Shown here: positions 9,519-18,778 of the stretch, one piece after another
Position numbering within the stretch: position 1 is the stretch's first letter
How the letters are laid out: every line of letters starts with the position of its first letter
DNA from: Bacillus cereus G9842
GTDB taxonomy: Bacteria > Bacillota > Bacilli > Bacillales > Bacillaceae_G
DNA: 64,000 nucleotides
Reading direction: 5' to 3'
Assembly (NCBI RefSeq): GCF_000021305.1
Contig: NC_011772.1
Span: 2,270,001-2,334,000, forward strand
The notes under the pieces: model-generated
Seen by the model: the letters and a program-made list of their open reading frames with translations, nothing else
Database searches by the model: none
Told to the model about the DNA's origin: nothing
Program-made: the position numbers and the translations under genes

Positions 9519-9555
9519 GCAGCCTTACTCTAATGAGAATAGGCTGCTTTTTTAT
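9519..9555 (+). terminator. Terminator after marR
   Basis: A stem built from GCAGCCTTACTC and GAGAATAGGCTGC (one bulge) is followed by a T run. It separates the MarR gene from the exporter promoter. Confidence 0.8.
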
Positions 9556-9563
9556 TATGTTAT

Positions 9564-9620
9564 TTTTGTTGACTAATCAACAAAACGGAGTTATCATTTT
9601 GTTGACACGACAACAAAATG
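9564..9620 (+). promoter_or_regulatory. Promoter with two palindromic operators before the MFS exporter
   Basis: Palindrome 1 (9564-9585) has perfect nine-base arms TTTTGTTGA/TCAACAAAA with a four-base spacer. Palindrome 2 (9595-9620) has perfect ten-base arms CATTTTGTTG/CAACAAAATG with a six-base spacer. Their centres are 33 bases apart, about three helical turns. A sigma-A promoter lies among them: -35 TTGACT at 9569-9574, a 17-base spacer, and -10 TATCAT at 9592-9597. Palindrome 1 covers the -35 and palindrome 2 covers the -10 to +10 region, as expected for repression by the adjacent MarR protein. Confidence 0.82.
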
Positions 9621-9639
9621 TTTTAAGGAGAGAAGTTAA

Positions 9640-10875
9640 ATGTCTATATTTAGATCACAAAATGAAAGGAAAACTGAAAAAAGCATAGATAAACATGCTT
9701 TACTATTCGGACTTATTTCTGTATTTCTTTGTGGTATAGGTTTCAGTATTATCATGCCTGTAGTCCCATTCTTAGTACAGCCATATACAAGTAATCCGGA
9801 AGAACAAGCATTAGTTGTTACACTACTAACTTCCGTATATGCGGCTTGCGTGTTTTTAGCTGCCCCAGTACTCGGAGCTTTAAGCGATAAGTATGGCCGT
9901 CGTCCATTACTTTTAATATGCTTATTTGGTTCTGCAATTGGGTACTTAGTTTTTGGTATAGGAGGAGCTTTATGGGTACTATTTGCTGGACGCATAATAG
10001 AAGGAATAACAGGCGGGAGCATAAGTACTATCTTCGCATATTTTGCAGACATCATTCCAAAAGAGCAGAGAACGAAATACTTTGGATGGGTGAGTGCAGT
10101 TGTAGGTGCGGGAACTATCATTGGCCCCACTATTGGGGGATTACTTGCCAAGTTTGGTGATACTGTACCTATGTATTTTGGAGCAATCATAACGTTAATA
10201 AATGTTGTATATGGGATCAAATATATGCCTGAGAGTCTTGACAAAAATAATAGGTTAAAAGAGATTACTTTTGTAAGGTTGAATCCTTTTGCACAGCTAG
10301 CAAACATACTTTCCATGAAAAATTTAAAATGGTTACTTGTCTCAGCGTTTTTACTTTGGATACCTAACGGATCTTTACAAGCAATTTTCACGCAATTTAC
10401 AATGGATACTTTCAGTTGGAAACCTGCACTAATCGGACTTATGTTTTCAATTTTGGGCTTTCAAGACATTGTTTCACAAAGTTTTATAATGCCAAAGCTT
10501 TTGATCCAGCTTAGTGATAAACAAATAGCAATTCTTGGGATGGGTTCGGAGATTATAGGATACAGTTTTATTGCGGCATCAGCTTTGTTTTCACTCTATC
10601 CACTACTTATCGTTGGAATGCTGATGTATGGTTTTGGGGATTCAATTTTCGGGCCTTCATTCAACGGGATGCTTTCAAAGTCTGGCGGTTCTAGTGAACA
10701 AGGAAGGATTCAAGGGGGAAGTCAATCTATTCAAGCTTTAGCAAGAATGATTGGTCCTATTATTGGAGGGCAAATCTATGTATCGCTTGGTCATGCTGCA
10801 CCTGCTTTTATGGGTATGATCCTTATAGTCGCGGCAATAGCAGTTTTGTATAAGGGGACACATGCAACTGTATAA
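9640..10875 (+). CDS. MFS drug-type efflux transporter (TetA/DHA1-like)
   Basis: This 411-residue protein has twelve predicted membrane segments. The MFS signature between helices 2 and 3 is GALSDKYGRRPLLL (about residues 79-92), and the helix 5 motif is GAGTIIGPTIGG (about residues 149-160), typical of proton-driven exporters in the TCR/Tet group. SD AAGGAG lies nine bases before the ATG. It has its own promoter with two palindromes that the adjacent MarR regulator probably binds, so it is likely induced by its substrate. The substrate is unknown. Confidence 0.88.
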   Translation: MSIFRSQNERKTEKSIDKHALLFGLISVFLCGIGFSIIMPVVPFLVQPYTSNPEEQALVVTLLTSVYAACVFLAAPVLGALSDKYGRRPLLLICLFGSAIGYLVFGIGGALWVLFAGRIIEGITGGSISTIFAYFADIIPKEQRTKYFGWVSAVVGAGTIIGPTIGGLLAKFGDTVPMYFGAIITLINVVYGIKYMPESLDKNNRLKEITFVRLNPFAQLANILSMKNLKWLLVSAFLLWIPNGSLQAIFTQFTMDTFSWKPALIGLMFSILGFQDIVSQSFIMPKLLIQLSDKQIAILGMGSEIIGYSFIAASALFSLYPLLIVGMLMYGFGDSIFGPSFNGMLSKSGGSSEQGRIQGGSQSIQALARMIGPIIGGQIYVSLGHAAPAFMGMILIVAAIAVLYKGTHATV

Positions 10876-10898
10876 CAGATAGATATAAGAACAAATAA

Positions 10899-10940
10899 AA
10901 GGGTGTCAGAACTTAGGAACACGTGCTGACACCCTTTTTG
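10899..10940 (+). terminator. Rho-independent terminator after the MFS gene
   Basis: Arms GGGTGTCAG (10901-10909) and CTGACACCC (10926-10934) are followed by TTTTTG. Confidence 0.88.
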
Positions 10941-11096
10941 TTTACGGTTTGAGAGCTAAGAGAAATGCTTTTGTTTAGGGATTTATTCTGCAATGCTCTC
11001 ATAGTGAAGAGTAATATTCAGTGAGGTTGAACTATCATTAATTACAGTTAGCTTTTTTTGAAAGTAAAAAGGTATGTAAATGACTAGTTAGTTTAA

Positions 11097-11426
11097 TTAT
11101 GCTTGTGCTGAAGTAAATAATGACTCCATTTTTACCTTGCTCTTCTCTCGAATTTCAGCATCTGCATGGCGCATAACATATTTATGCGCTACAGCGATTG
11201 CTAAAACATCATCTAATAAGCCAATCCCAATAATAGCAGCTATATCTGGAATGAAATCAATTGTTAATACGTAATAAGATAAAGCGGCTAATATTATGAA
11301 TTTCGCTTTAGTAGGTAATTCTTTCTTTTTCATTGTGTAGAATAAGATAATACTTTCATATACGCTGGATTTACCGAGGTTTACAGAGCTTTTTTTGAAC
11401 TTTTTCCAAAGTGTCTGTTTCTCCAT
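11097..11426 (-). CDS. DUF1232 (YkvA-like) small membrane protein
   Basis: The frame is open from 11474, but the ATG at 11426 (MEKQTLWKKF) has AAAGGAG at the right distance, so I use the 109-residue form. The DUF1232 core is KAKFIILAALSYYVLTIDFIPD, with the conserved DFIPD followed by GLLDD. One or two hydrophobic segments are present. The function of this family is not established. It is divergent from the MBL hydrolase gene with no shared logic visible. Confidence 0.8.
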   Translation of the reverse strand: MEKQTLWKKFKKSSVNLGKSSVYESIILFYTMKKKELPTKAKFIILAALSYYVLTIDFIPDIAAIIGIGLLDDVLAIAVAHKYVMRHADAEIREKSKVKMESLFTSAQA

Positions 11427-11672
11427 ATAAATACTCCTTTTACAAAAACATAGATTTTTTAAAAGGATAGACAAAGAAGTGAGAGATTAATCAATGTTAT
11501 TGTTTTTCTTATTATATATTTCCATAAAAATAGGGGATTACCTGTTCAAAATAATATAATGTGGATTATGCCACGATTCACAGTGTTCCGTTACATAGTA
11601 TATATATTGTAAAATGTATGTGTATGATTTAGTTATTATCATGCATTTTATAAGCGGTATGGGGGAAGAAAA

Positions 11673-12359
11673 ATGAAAATAATAGAACTACCAATTGAAT
11701 TCGAATTTAACGGGCAAAAACAATGTGTTTATCCAAGTTTAATTATAGTACATAATGAATTAACATTAGTCGATACAGGATATACAAGTTTTTTACCTTT
11801 AATTGAAAATGCAATATTAAAACATGGATATGAGATGAAAAACTTAAAAAATATAATTATTACTCATTATGATGATGATCATCTAGGGGCTTTATATGAT
11901 TTCAAAGTGAAATATCCTCACATTAATATTATTGCTAGTGAAATTGAATCTAACTATATTAGTGGTGATATAAAATCAGAGAGGTTAGTTCAAGCTGAAA
12001 AAATGTTAGAACGTATGCCAAATGAAGAAAAAGAATTTGGTAAATGGTTTATACAACAGTTAAAAAATATAAAACATATTTCCGTCGATGAAAAAGTGCA
12101 TGATGGTCAAATGATTTTGAATAATGAATGTCAAATAGTAGCGACGCCAGGACATACTTCGGGGCATATTTCATTATATTTTCCGAATTTAGACTGTGTA
12201 ATTACAGGAGATGCAGCGGTTCAAGAGAATCGTGAGTTAGTAATAGCTAATCCGGATTTTTGCTTAGATATAGAAAGGGCGGAAAAGTCTTTAAATAGGA
12301 TTAAAAGTCTTAAAGCAGCACAGTATTATTGCTACCATGGAGGAAAGCTGACTTTATAA
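11673..12359 (+). CDS. MBL-fold metallo-hydrolase
   Basis: This 228-residue metallo-beta-lactamase-fold protein has the metal motif as H65-Y-D-D-D-H70, where the second His of the usual HxHxDH is Asp67. Other ligands are the His in PGHTSGH near residue 157, the Asp in TGDAAV near residue 176 and the His in CYHGG near the end. The Asp variant is known in some glyoxalase-II-like members. The substrate cannot be told from sequence. The start has a GGGGGAAG site. The gene is monocistronic, with a terminator just after it. Confidence 0.85.
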   Translation: MKIIELPIEFEFNGQKQCVYPSLIIVHNELTLVDTGYTSFLPLIENAILKHGYEMKNLKNIIITHYDDDHLGALYDFKVKYPHINIIASEIESNYISGDIKSERLVQAEKMLERMPNEEKEFGKWFIQQLKNIKHISVDEKVHDGQMILNNECQIVATPGHTSGHISLYFPNLDCVITGDAAVQENRELVIANPDFCLDIERAEKSLNRIKSLKAAQYYCYHGGKLTL

Positions 12360-12365
12360 AATAAT

Positions 12366-12404
12366 GAAAACCGGTCTTTCCTAAATCAAAAAGATCGGTT
12401 TTTT
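12366..12404 (+). terminator. Terminator after the MBL hydrolase
   Basis: Arms AAAACCGGTCTTT and AAAGATCGGTTTT pair over thirteen bases with one G-T, and TTTTT follows. Confidence 0.75.
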
Positions 12405-12518
12405 AGTTCATATATTTTGCGATTTCAACCAAATCAGTAACAGTATATTTCGGTAAAATTGAAATGTATATGTACAAAAGAATATATATAATTTGAGCAA
12501 GGGTATAGGAGGGAGAAG

Positions 12519-12788
12519 ATGGGTTCGTTATTTGATGTAATAGCAAATGTTATTTTGTTTTATCCTCGAAATGACATGAAATTGAAACACCATATTGCAA
12601 AATTAAGTGAATTAGAGTGGTTTCGAAATCTACATGAAGATCCGAAGTATACAAGTTTAATTTGGAGTAATAGAAAAATTAAAAAGTATATTTTGACTTC
12701 TGCAAATATGGAACCATTAATAAAATCCGAGAAAAAGCAAAAAGAATTTGTCCATCTAGTACAGGATGAATATAAAAAAAGAAGATAA
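12519..12788 (+). CDS. Conserved-looking 89-residue hypothetical protein
   Basis: The protein starts MGSLFDVIANVILFYPRND, is charged and Lys-rich toward the C-terminus (YKKRR end), and has one short hydrophobic N-terminal stretch. A strong ribosome site (GGAGGGAG) supports translation. I do not recognise a domain. It precedes the helicase gene by 73 bases on the same strand; there is no terminator between them, so they might share a transcript. Confidence 0.65.
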   Translation: MGSLFDVIANVILFYPRNDMKLKHHIAKLSELEWFRNLHEDPKYTSLIWSNRKIKKYILTSANMEPLIKSEKKQKEFVHLVQDEYKKRR

Positions 12789-12861
12789 GAATTTTTTTAT
12801 TTTTCATATTTAGCGAAACAAATGGTACAATGAAAGCTAATGTGAAAAATAAGGAAAAGAA

Positions 12862-14214
12862 GTGGTCTATTTGAAAAACTTTTTAGAATTAGGAATTAGT
12901 GAAACTTTTAATCATACATTACGTGAAAATGGAATTACAGAAGCAACACCAATTCAAGAAAAGGCAATTCCAGTTATTCTGTCAGGTAAAGATATTATTG
13001 GGCAGGCGAAAACTGGAACGGGTAAAACGTTAGCATTTGTGTTACCGATTTTAGAAAAAATCAATCCAGAGTCTAGTGATGTTCAGGCTTTAATTGTTGC
13101 ACCAACAAGGGAACTAGCTCTGCAAATTACAACTGAAATTAAAAAAATGCTTGTTCAAAGAGAAGATATTAATGTACTAGCGATTTATGGTGGGCAAGAT
13201 GTAGCACAACAATTGAGAAAATTAAAAGGTAATACACATATTGTTGTTGCAACACCAGGACGATTATTAGATCATATACGACGCGAAACAATTGATTTAA
13301 GTAATCTTTCAACGATTGTACTAGATGAAGCGGATCAAATGCTTTATTTCGGTTTCTTATATGATATTGAAGATATTTTAGATGAGACACCTGGTAGTAA
13401 ACAAACGATGTTATTCTCAGCAACGATGCCAAAAGATATTAAAAAATTGGCGAAGCGTTATATGGATGAGCCGCAAATGATTCAAGTACAAAGTGAAGAA
13501 GTAACGGTAGATACAATTGAGCAGCGTGTCATTGAGACGACAGATCGTGCAAAGCCAGATGCACTTCGTTTTGTTATGGATCGTGACCAGCCATTTTTAG
13601 CAGTTATTTTCTGTCGTACAAAGGTTAGAGCAAGTAAGCTTTATGATAATTTAAAAGGATTAGGTTACAATTGTGCTGAACTTCATGGTGATATACCTCA
13701 AGCGAAACGTGAAAGAGTTATGAAGAGTTTCCGCGAAGCTAAAATTCAGTACTTAATCGCAACGGATGTAGCAGCTCGTGGACTTGATGTAGATGGTGTA
13801 ACGCACGTATTTAACTTTGATATCCCTGAAGATGTAGAAAGTTATATTCACCGCATTGGCCGAACAGGACGTGCAGGTGGATCAGGTCTTGCAATTACGT
13901 TCGTTGCAGCGAAAGATGAAAAACATTTAGAAGAAATTGAAAAAACGCTTGGTGCACCAATACAAAGAGAAATAATCGAACAACCGAAGATAAAACGTGT
14001 AGATGAAAATGGAAAACCGGTACCAAAGCCGGCTCCAAAGAAATCAGGTCAAAATCGTCAAAGAGATAGCCGCGAAGGTTCAAGAAGTGAATCAAGACGT
14101 GATTCGAGAAATAGCTCGAGAAGTGATTCAAGAAATGAAAATAACCGATCATTTAATAAGTCAAGTAATAAAAAAGGTAGTACAAAGCAAGGTCAGCAAA
14201 GACGTGGCCGTTAA
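12862..14214 (+). CDS. DEAD-box ATP-dependent RNA helicase (Csh family)
   Basis: This 450-residue helicase has all core motifs: Q motif (ITEATPIQ), motif [26 protein letters not shown], and [10 protein letters not shown]. It unwinds structured RNA during ribosome assembly, mRNA decay and cold adaptation. From about residue 385 the protein becomes a low-complexity Arg/Ser/Asn tail with repeated SRxxSR-type units, likely an RNA-binding region. GTG at 12862 is taken as the start because AAGGAAAAG lies just before it; TTG at 12871 is an alternative. The exact Csh paralogue cannot be named from the sequence alone. Confidence 0.93.
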   Translation: MVYLKNFLELGISETFNHTLRENGITEATPIQEKAIPVILSGKDIIGQAKTGTGKTLAFVLPILEKINPESSDVQALIVAPTRELALQITTEIKKMLVQREDINVLAIYGGQDVAQQLRKLKGNTHIVVATPGRLLDHIRRETIDLSNLSTIVLDEADQMLYFGFLYDIEDILDETPGSKQTMLFSATMPKDIKKLAKRYMDEPQMIQVQSEEVTVDTIEQRVIETTDRAKPDALRFVMDRDQPFLAVIFCRTKVRASKLYDNLKGLGYNCAELHGDIPQAKRERVMKSFREAKIQYLIATDVAARGLDVDGVTHVFNFDIPEDVESYIHRIGRTGRAGGSGLAITFVAAKDEKHLEEIEKTLGAPIQREIIEQPKIKRVDENGKPVPKPAPKKSGQNRQRDSREGSRSESRRDSRNSSRSDSRNENNRSFNKSSNKKGSTKQGQQRRGR

Positions 14215-14307
14215 AGTATGAAATGGTAATTTGGATGAAGAGATATATCGTTTGTTAATAGAGAAATCGCTATATAATAAAAAATCCTGATATAATTATT
14301 AATGCAG

Positions 14308-14338
14308 AAGGAGTCACAAAAATTTGTGGCTCTTTTTG
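14308..14338 (+). terminator. Terminator after the helicase gene
   Basis: Arms GAGTCACAAA and TTTGTGGCTC (one G-T pair) with a two-base loop are followed by TTTTTG. The rest of 14215-14516 shows no gene or other clear signal. Confidence 0.75.
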
Positions 14339-14516
14339 TATTTAATAATAGGTTGGCGTGCATTTGCACCATAAGAGTAAAGTTTATAATTTCATTTACC
14401 GTATTTAAAATAATTTAAAGAATAAAGAAAAAATTAAAATGTGGAGCCTTTATTCGTCTGAAAGTTCAAAAAGATATATAATAATTTTCTAACCATTAAT
14501 TCATGGAGGGGTATTA

Positions 14517-15227
14517 ATGAAAACTGAAACGTTACACACACAAGAAGACATTTTAAAAATGCTTGATTCATTATTAAGACCTGCAGAACCATTTTGGAAT
14601 GAGTTTTATGAGAATAGAGAAAAGGATGTTCCGTTTTTTGAAAATGTTCCAGATGAGAATCTAGTTTCGAATATACAAAAAGAGAGAGTTTCAAAAGGGA
14701 AGGTATTAGAACTTGGATGTGGTCCAGGTAGAAATGCCATTTATTTAGCGACTCAAGGATTTGATGTAACAGCAGTGGATTTATCTGTAGAAGGCATTAA
14801 CTGGGCAAAAGAGAGGGCATTGGCAAAAGGGGTAGAAATTCATTTTATTTGTAATTCAATTTTTAATTTAGAGGTTCAAAACGAATTTGATTTTGTATAT
14901 GATTCGGGCTGTTTGCATCACATTCCACCGCATAGAAGAATAAATTATGTGGATTTAATTAAAAACTCATTAAAATCGGGTGGTTATTTCGGATTAACAT
15001 GTTTTGCAGCAGGCAATTTAGATGAGCGAAATGGATCAGAAATAACAGATTGGGACGTATATAGAGAATGGAGTCTACAAGGTGGTCTTGCATACTCGGA
15101 AGAAAAGTTAAGAGAGATATTTAAAGAATTTGAGGTAATTGAGATTAGAAGGATGAAACAAATGAAACAACCGAAAGAAATGTTTGGAGAATCATTTCTT
15201 TGGACAGCATTATTTAAGAAGAAATAA
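14517..15227 (+). CDS. Class I SAM-dependent methyltransferase
   Basis: This 236-residue protein has the SAM-binding motif I VLELGCGPGRNAIYLA near residue 62, the acidic residue of motif II in VTAVDLS near residue 85, and DFVYDSGCLHHIPPH near residue 125. These fit a Rossmann-fold small-molecule methyltransferase (Methyltransf_25/TehB-like). The substrate is unknown. SD GGAGGGG precedes the ATG. The gene appears to be monocistronic. Confidence 0.85.
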   Translation: MKTETLHTQEDILKMLDSLLRPAEPFWNEFYENREKDVPFFENVPDENLVSNIQKERVSKGKVLELGCGPGRNAIYLATQGFDVTAVDLSVEGINWAKERALAKGVEIHFICNSIFNLEVQNEFDFVYDSGCLHHIPPHRRINYVDLIKNSLKSGGYFGLTCFAAGNLDERNGSEITDWDVYREWSLQGGLAYSEEKLREIFKEFEVIEIRRMKQMKQPKEMFGESFLWTALFKKK

Positions 15228-15345
15228 GAAAGTAGATAATTGACAAACTCATCGTTTTTATAGACAATACACTTATAGGAATATACGTTCGGTTTTTTGG
15301 CCGACTTATGTTTTACATAAATATATAACAAGGGGCTGTCTCCAT

Positions 15346-15753
15346 ATGAGTAACACAAATCAAAAAATTACTACGTTTTTAATGTTTGAAGGCAAAGCTG
15401 AGGAAGCAATGAATTTTTATACGTCGCTATTTGATCAATCGGAAATTGTAAGTATTTCTCGCTACGATGAAAATGGACCTGGTAAAGAGGGAACTGTAAT
15501 TCATGCAACTTTTACGCTAAATGGCCAAGAGTTTATGTGTATTGATAGTTATGTAAATCATAATTTTACATTCACTCCAGCTATGTCTCTTTATGTAACT
15601 TGTGAGACAGAAGAAGAAATTGAAACGGTCTTTCATAAACTAGCGCAGGATGGAGCAATTCTCATGCCTTTAGGTTCTTATCCGTTTAGTAAAAAGTTTG
15701 GCTGGTTAAATGATAAGTATGGTGTATCTTGGCAGTTAACTCTTGCTGAATAA
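15346..15753 (+). CDS. VOC-family protein (PhnB/3-demethylubiquinone methyltransferase-like)
   Basis: This 135-residue protein has the start KITTFLMFEGKAEEAMNFYTSLF, the IHATFTLNGQEFMCIDS strand, and the end KFGWLNDKYGVSWQL. This pattern marks the PhnB-like branch of the vicinal-oxygen-chelate superfamily. Members are often annotated as glyoxalase/bleomycin-resistance-like, and few have a proven reaction. AAGGGG precedes the ATG at a suitable distance, followed by a strong terminator. Confidence 0.83.
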   Translation: MSNTNQKITTFLMFEGKAEEAMNFYTSLFDQSEIVSISRYDENGPGKEGTVIHATFTLNGQEFMCIDSYVNHNFTFTPAMSLYVTCETEEEIETVFHKLAQDGAILMPLGSYPFSKKFGWLNDKYGVSWQLTLAE

Positions 15754-15817
15754 AAAAGAAAAAGCGTAGCTTATTTGTTTAATGGATTTAGTTAAAAGCT
15801 TGAAAAATGAAATAACA

Positions 15818-15861
15818 TAAAAAAGCGTTCCAACTGTCAACAGTTTTGGAATGCTTTTTTT
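15818..15861 (+). terminator. Rho-independent terminator after the VOC gene
   Basis: AAAAAGCGTTCC pairs with GGAATGCTTTTT (one G-T), topped by CTG-TCAA-CAG, and ends in a long T run. The remaining sequence up to 16097 contains no gene that I can support. Confidence 0.85.
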
Positions 15862-16097
15862 GTGGAAATGAGTTGTTTAAAACTTACCAATTCTACGATT
15901 ATTTTAAATGAATGATGGAATAGATGTATATTTTTGTGTCTTTTTAGAATTTTTAGTAATTATTAGTATTTATCTGTTAATATAAATGTAAACAACTATG
16001 TATGAACTATCAGGCAGGTTAATAGGAAAAGGAAAGTATAAATAGTTAATAAGCTTACACATTGAATGCCACTAGATCGTTTGGAGGACTAATCGCA

Positions 16098-16880
16098 ATG
16101 GATACTACACAACAAAACAGTAATGCATGGGATAAGAAGGTTGAAGAAGGTTCTAGATACACGCAGCCTGTAAGTAGCGAGATTATTGAGAAAAGCAAAT
16201 CAGGTGAATGGGAGATTACAGTCACTACGGAAAAGTCAGTTCCTAGAGAGTGGTTTCCAAAGTCATTAGATGGATTAAAGATACTTTGCTTAGCGTCAGG
16301 TGGTGGACAACAAGCACCTGTTCTAGCTGCTGCTGGAGCAGATGTAACAGTTACTGATATATCTAAGAAGCAATTGGAACAAGATGAAAAGGTAGCAAAA
16401 CGGGATGGTTTGACTTTAAAAACCGTACAAGGAGATATGTCAGACCTTGGTGACTTTGAGGATGAATATTTTGATATTGTTGTAAATCCTGTCTCTAATT
16501 TGTTTGTAAAAGATGTTCATCTTGTATGGAATGAAGTTTCTAGGGTTTTAAAGAATAAAGGTATTCTTATTGCTGGATTTACAAATCCATTACTATGGAT
16601 CTTTGATGATAACCAAGAACAAAAAGGTATTCTTGATGTTAAACATTCAATTCCTTCATCAACATTGGATTATTTACCAGAGGATGAAGTTCAAGATTAC
16701 ATCGATTCAAATCAAACAATAGAATATGCGCATACTTTAGAAGACCAAATCCAAGGCCAAATTGAAGCTGGTTTTGCTATGACAGGTTTTTATGAGGATG
16801 ATTTTGGTGGGACAAGGATATTAGATAAGCATATTAAAACATTTATTGCGACAAAAGCTATAAAGTTAAAGATGGATTAA
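16098..16880 (+). CDS. Class I SAM-dependent methyltransferase
   Basis: The frame is open from 16062, but ATG 16098 (MDTTQQNSNAWDKKVEEGSRYTQPVS) has GGAGG ten bases upstream and is the likely start, giving 260 residues. SAM-binding features are KILCLASGGGQQAPVLAAAG near residue 62 and VTVTDIS near residue 85, followed by the FDIVVNPVSNLF and RVLKNKGILIAGF strands. The family is known from many Bacillus genomes, but the substrate is not. The gene has its own weak terminator and no clear functional partner nearby. Confidence 0.85.
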   Translation: MDTTQQNSNAWDKKVEEGSRYTQPVSSEIIEKSKSGEWEITVTTEKSVPREWFPKSLDGLKILCLASGGGQQAPVLAAAGADVTVTDISKKQLEQDEKVAKRDGLTLKTVQGDMSDLGDFEDEYFDIVVNPVSNLFVKDVHLVWNEVSRVLKNKGILIAGFTNPLLWIFDDNQEQKGILDVKHSIPSSTLDYLPEDEVQDYIDSNQTIEYAHTLEDQIQGQIEAGFAMTGFYEDDFGGTRILDKHIKTFIATKAIKLKMD

Positions 16881-16930
16881 GAATTTTTGCTTGTCACACG
16901 GGGCGTTAGTCGAAGAACGCTCTTAAAATA

Positions 16931-16957
16931 GAAAAAGATGGTGCTTTCCATCCTTTT
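16931..16957 (+). terminator. Likely weak terminator
   Basis: AAAAAGATGG and CCATCCTTTT form a stem with one mismatch and a T-rich end, lying between the methyltransferase gene and the convergent decarboxylase remnant. Confidence 0.5.
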
Positions 16958-17033
16958 CCTTATGTATTTTGAGTGTCGAAATTATTCTCAAAACAAATTT
17001 TACACTACCAATTGTATAATTAGTTTTTTTATA

Positions 17034-18022
17034 TTAAGAATTTTGCTGACCGAATCTTTTCCCGAGTTTAGCTAACAATTCAGGTTGATCGCTTTGGCTC
17101 ATTATTACCTCAATAAAGATAAGTTGATTCTTATTAAAAGTTATATTTGTTAAGACTTCTGTTAACTCTGTTTCATTCTCCACTTTAAATGTTAGGCTTT
17201 TTTCTTCTGATCCGAATAGGTTCGGCAAGCTAGTATAATCCCACATCTGTATGTCATTATATGGTTGGTTTTGGCCGTGAATGGCACGTTCAACAGTGTA
17301 TCCGTTGTTATTGATTAAAAATATAATCGGTTTTAAATTTTGACGTAGTATAGTTGATAACTCTTGGGCAGTTACTTGGTAAGAACCGTCACCAATAATT
17401 AAAATGTTGCGCCGTGATAAATTGGCGACCTGTGTACCAATTAGAGCGGGCAGTGTATATCCGATAGATCCCCATAACGGTTGTCCTACATATGCAGTGT
17501 TATTAGGTAGAGGGATAGCAGCACTACCAAAGAAAGGTGTTCCTTGCTCTACAATTAAGATGTCGTTTTCTTGTAAGAAATGGTACATTTGCTGCCAAAA
17601 ACGTTTTTGTGTGACCATTTGTGATTTGGGATTGAACTCTTCAGTAAAAAGAGATGATTTTAAAATAAATGGCTTAACGTCAAGAGTATCTTTATTACGA
17701 TGCTCAATTGAATCACTTAAATGTTGTAAAATATCCTGCATTACAACTGGACCGTATTTTTTATCTATAATTTTCACAGTGTAGGGATGGATTTCTATAA
17801 CTTGTTCTTTTGTAAAACCTTGTGTGAAGCCGCCTGTAATAGTATCAGTTAACTTCACACCAATACTAATAATACAATCGACTTTAAATTTTCATGTGGT
17901 ACTACATCATCTAAAAAGGCAAGATTATAATCACCAGGAACCCCGAATGTATGTTCAATTCCTAATTCGTGTAGTCTATCCAATAAATATGTACTTACAG
18001 TATATTTTTTTCAAATGAATCA
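17034..18022 (-). pseudogene. Broken indolepyruvate/alpha-keto acid decarboxylase (IpdC/KdcA-type, TPP enzyme)
   Basis: The C-terminal 274 residues are open in frame (17858 to 17034) and contain the TPP-binding IIGDGSYQVTAQE and the NNNGYTVERAIHG region of pyruvate-decarboxylase-like enzymes. Just upstream, in another frame, the true N-terminus is still visible ([28 protein letters not shown]). The two parts meet near 17880, so about 220-230 residues that should lie between them are gone and the frame shifts at the join. In addition, the start region reads through a run of seven A bases that puts the ATG/TTG start one base out of frame with the N-terminal coding. The intact family is about 550 residues. 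The gene cannot make a working enzyme. A MarR gene lies divergently beside it and is intact. Confidence 0.85.
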
Positions 18023-18130
18023 TCTCCTAATTATGCAGTGAATGTTTCAATAGACTAAACAGATTCTAATAAGTTGATTAAAATATTCATTACTAGATTG
18101 TGGTATAATTTACATACAGGGGGAAAGTAG

Positions 18131-18613
18131 ATGACACAACATAAAGAAGAACAGATGAATGAGGCATTAGCATTATTTTATTTTGCATATAAAACATTTA
18201 CTGAAAAGCCAGATGAAATTATAAAAGAATATGGCATTCAACGAGTACATCATCGAATTTTATTTTTTATCGCACGTTTTCCAGGGATAAGTGTAAATGA
18301 GTTATTATCATTATTAGAAATAAGTAAACAAGCTCTCCACGGGCCACTACGTCAACTTGTGGAAAAGGGCTTAATTGAGAGTAATGAAGCTACGCATGAC
18401 CGCCGTGTGAAACAGTTGTCTTTAACAGAACAAGGTGCAGATTTAGAGAAAAAATTGAGCGATGTACAAAGACAACAAATGGGCGCTATTTTTTCAAAAT
18501 TTGGTGAATCATGTGAAGACAATTGGCATCAAGTTATGAATGAAATGGCAAATAGTCGATCAGGTTTTGATGCTTGGATATCAAAACGGGAAATACCAGT
18601 CGATCAAAAATAA
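18131..18613 (+). CDS. MarR-family transcriptional regulator
   Basis: This 160-residue winged-helix regulator has a recognition region ISVNELLSLLEISKQALHGPLRQLVEKGLIES followed by the wing EATHDRRVKQLSLTEQG. AGGGGGAAAG gives a good start, and TGGTATAAT at 18101-18109 is an extended -10 just upstream. It is divergent from the broken decarboxylase gene. MarR proteins usually control the neighbouring divergent gene, so it may have regulated that enzyme and now lacks its original target. Its present role is unknown. Confidence 0.87.
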   Translation: MTQHKEEQMNEALALFYFAYKTFTEKPDEIIKEYGIQRVHHRILFFIARFPGISVNELLSLLEISKQALHGPLRQLVEKGLIESNEATHDRRVKQLSLTEQGADLEKKLSDVQRQQMGAIFSKFGESCEDNWHQVMNEMANSRSGFDAWISKREIPVDQK

Positions 18614-18778
18614 TGAAAAACTTCTGTTTTTATAGTTTGAAAAAGAACAAATTTTATCCATACATTTGGCAACTATCGTTTGGTTATAGAGTGAATGGAT
18701 AAAAAGATACATTACTAGATACTTTATACGTGTACGCAATGGAACAATAAAATTCACATTTCCGAAAGGGGAATTATA

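Noticed and set aside
16062..16097. The upstream ATG at 16062 as start of the methyltransferase
   Set aside because: The SD GGAGG lies after this ATG and fits the ATG at 16098, whose protein start matches the family.
17034..17858. A complete 274-residue TPP enzyme gene
   Set aside because: The recognisable N-terminus lies just upstream in another frame and the first half of the family is missing, so this is the tail of a broken gene rather than a short intact enzyme.
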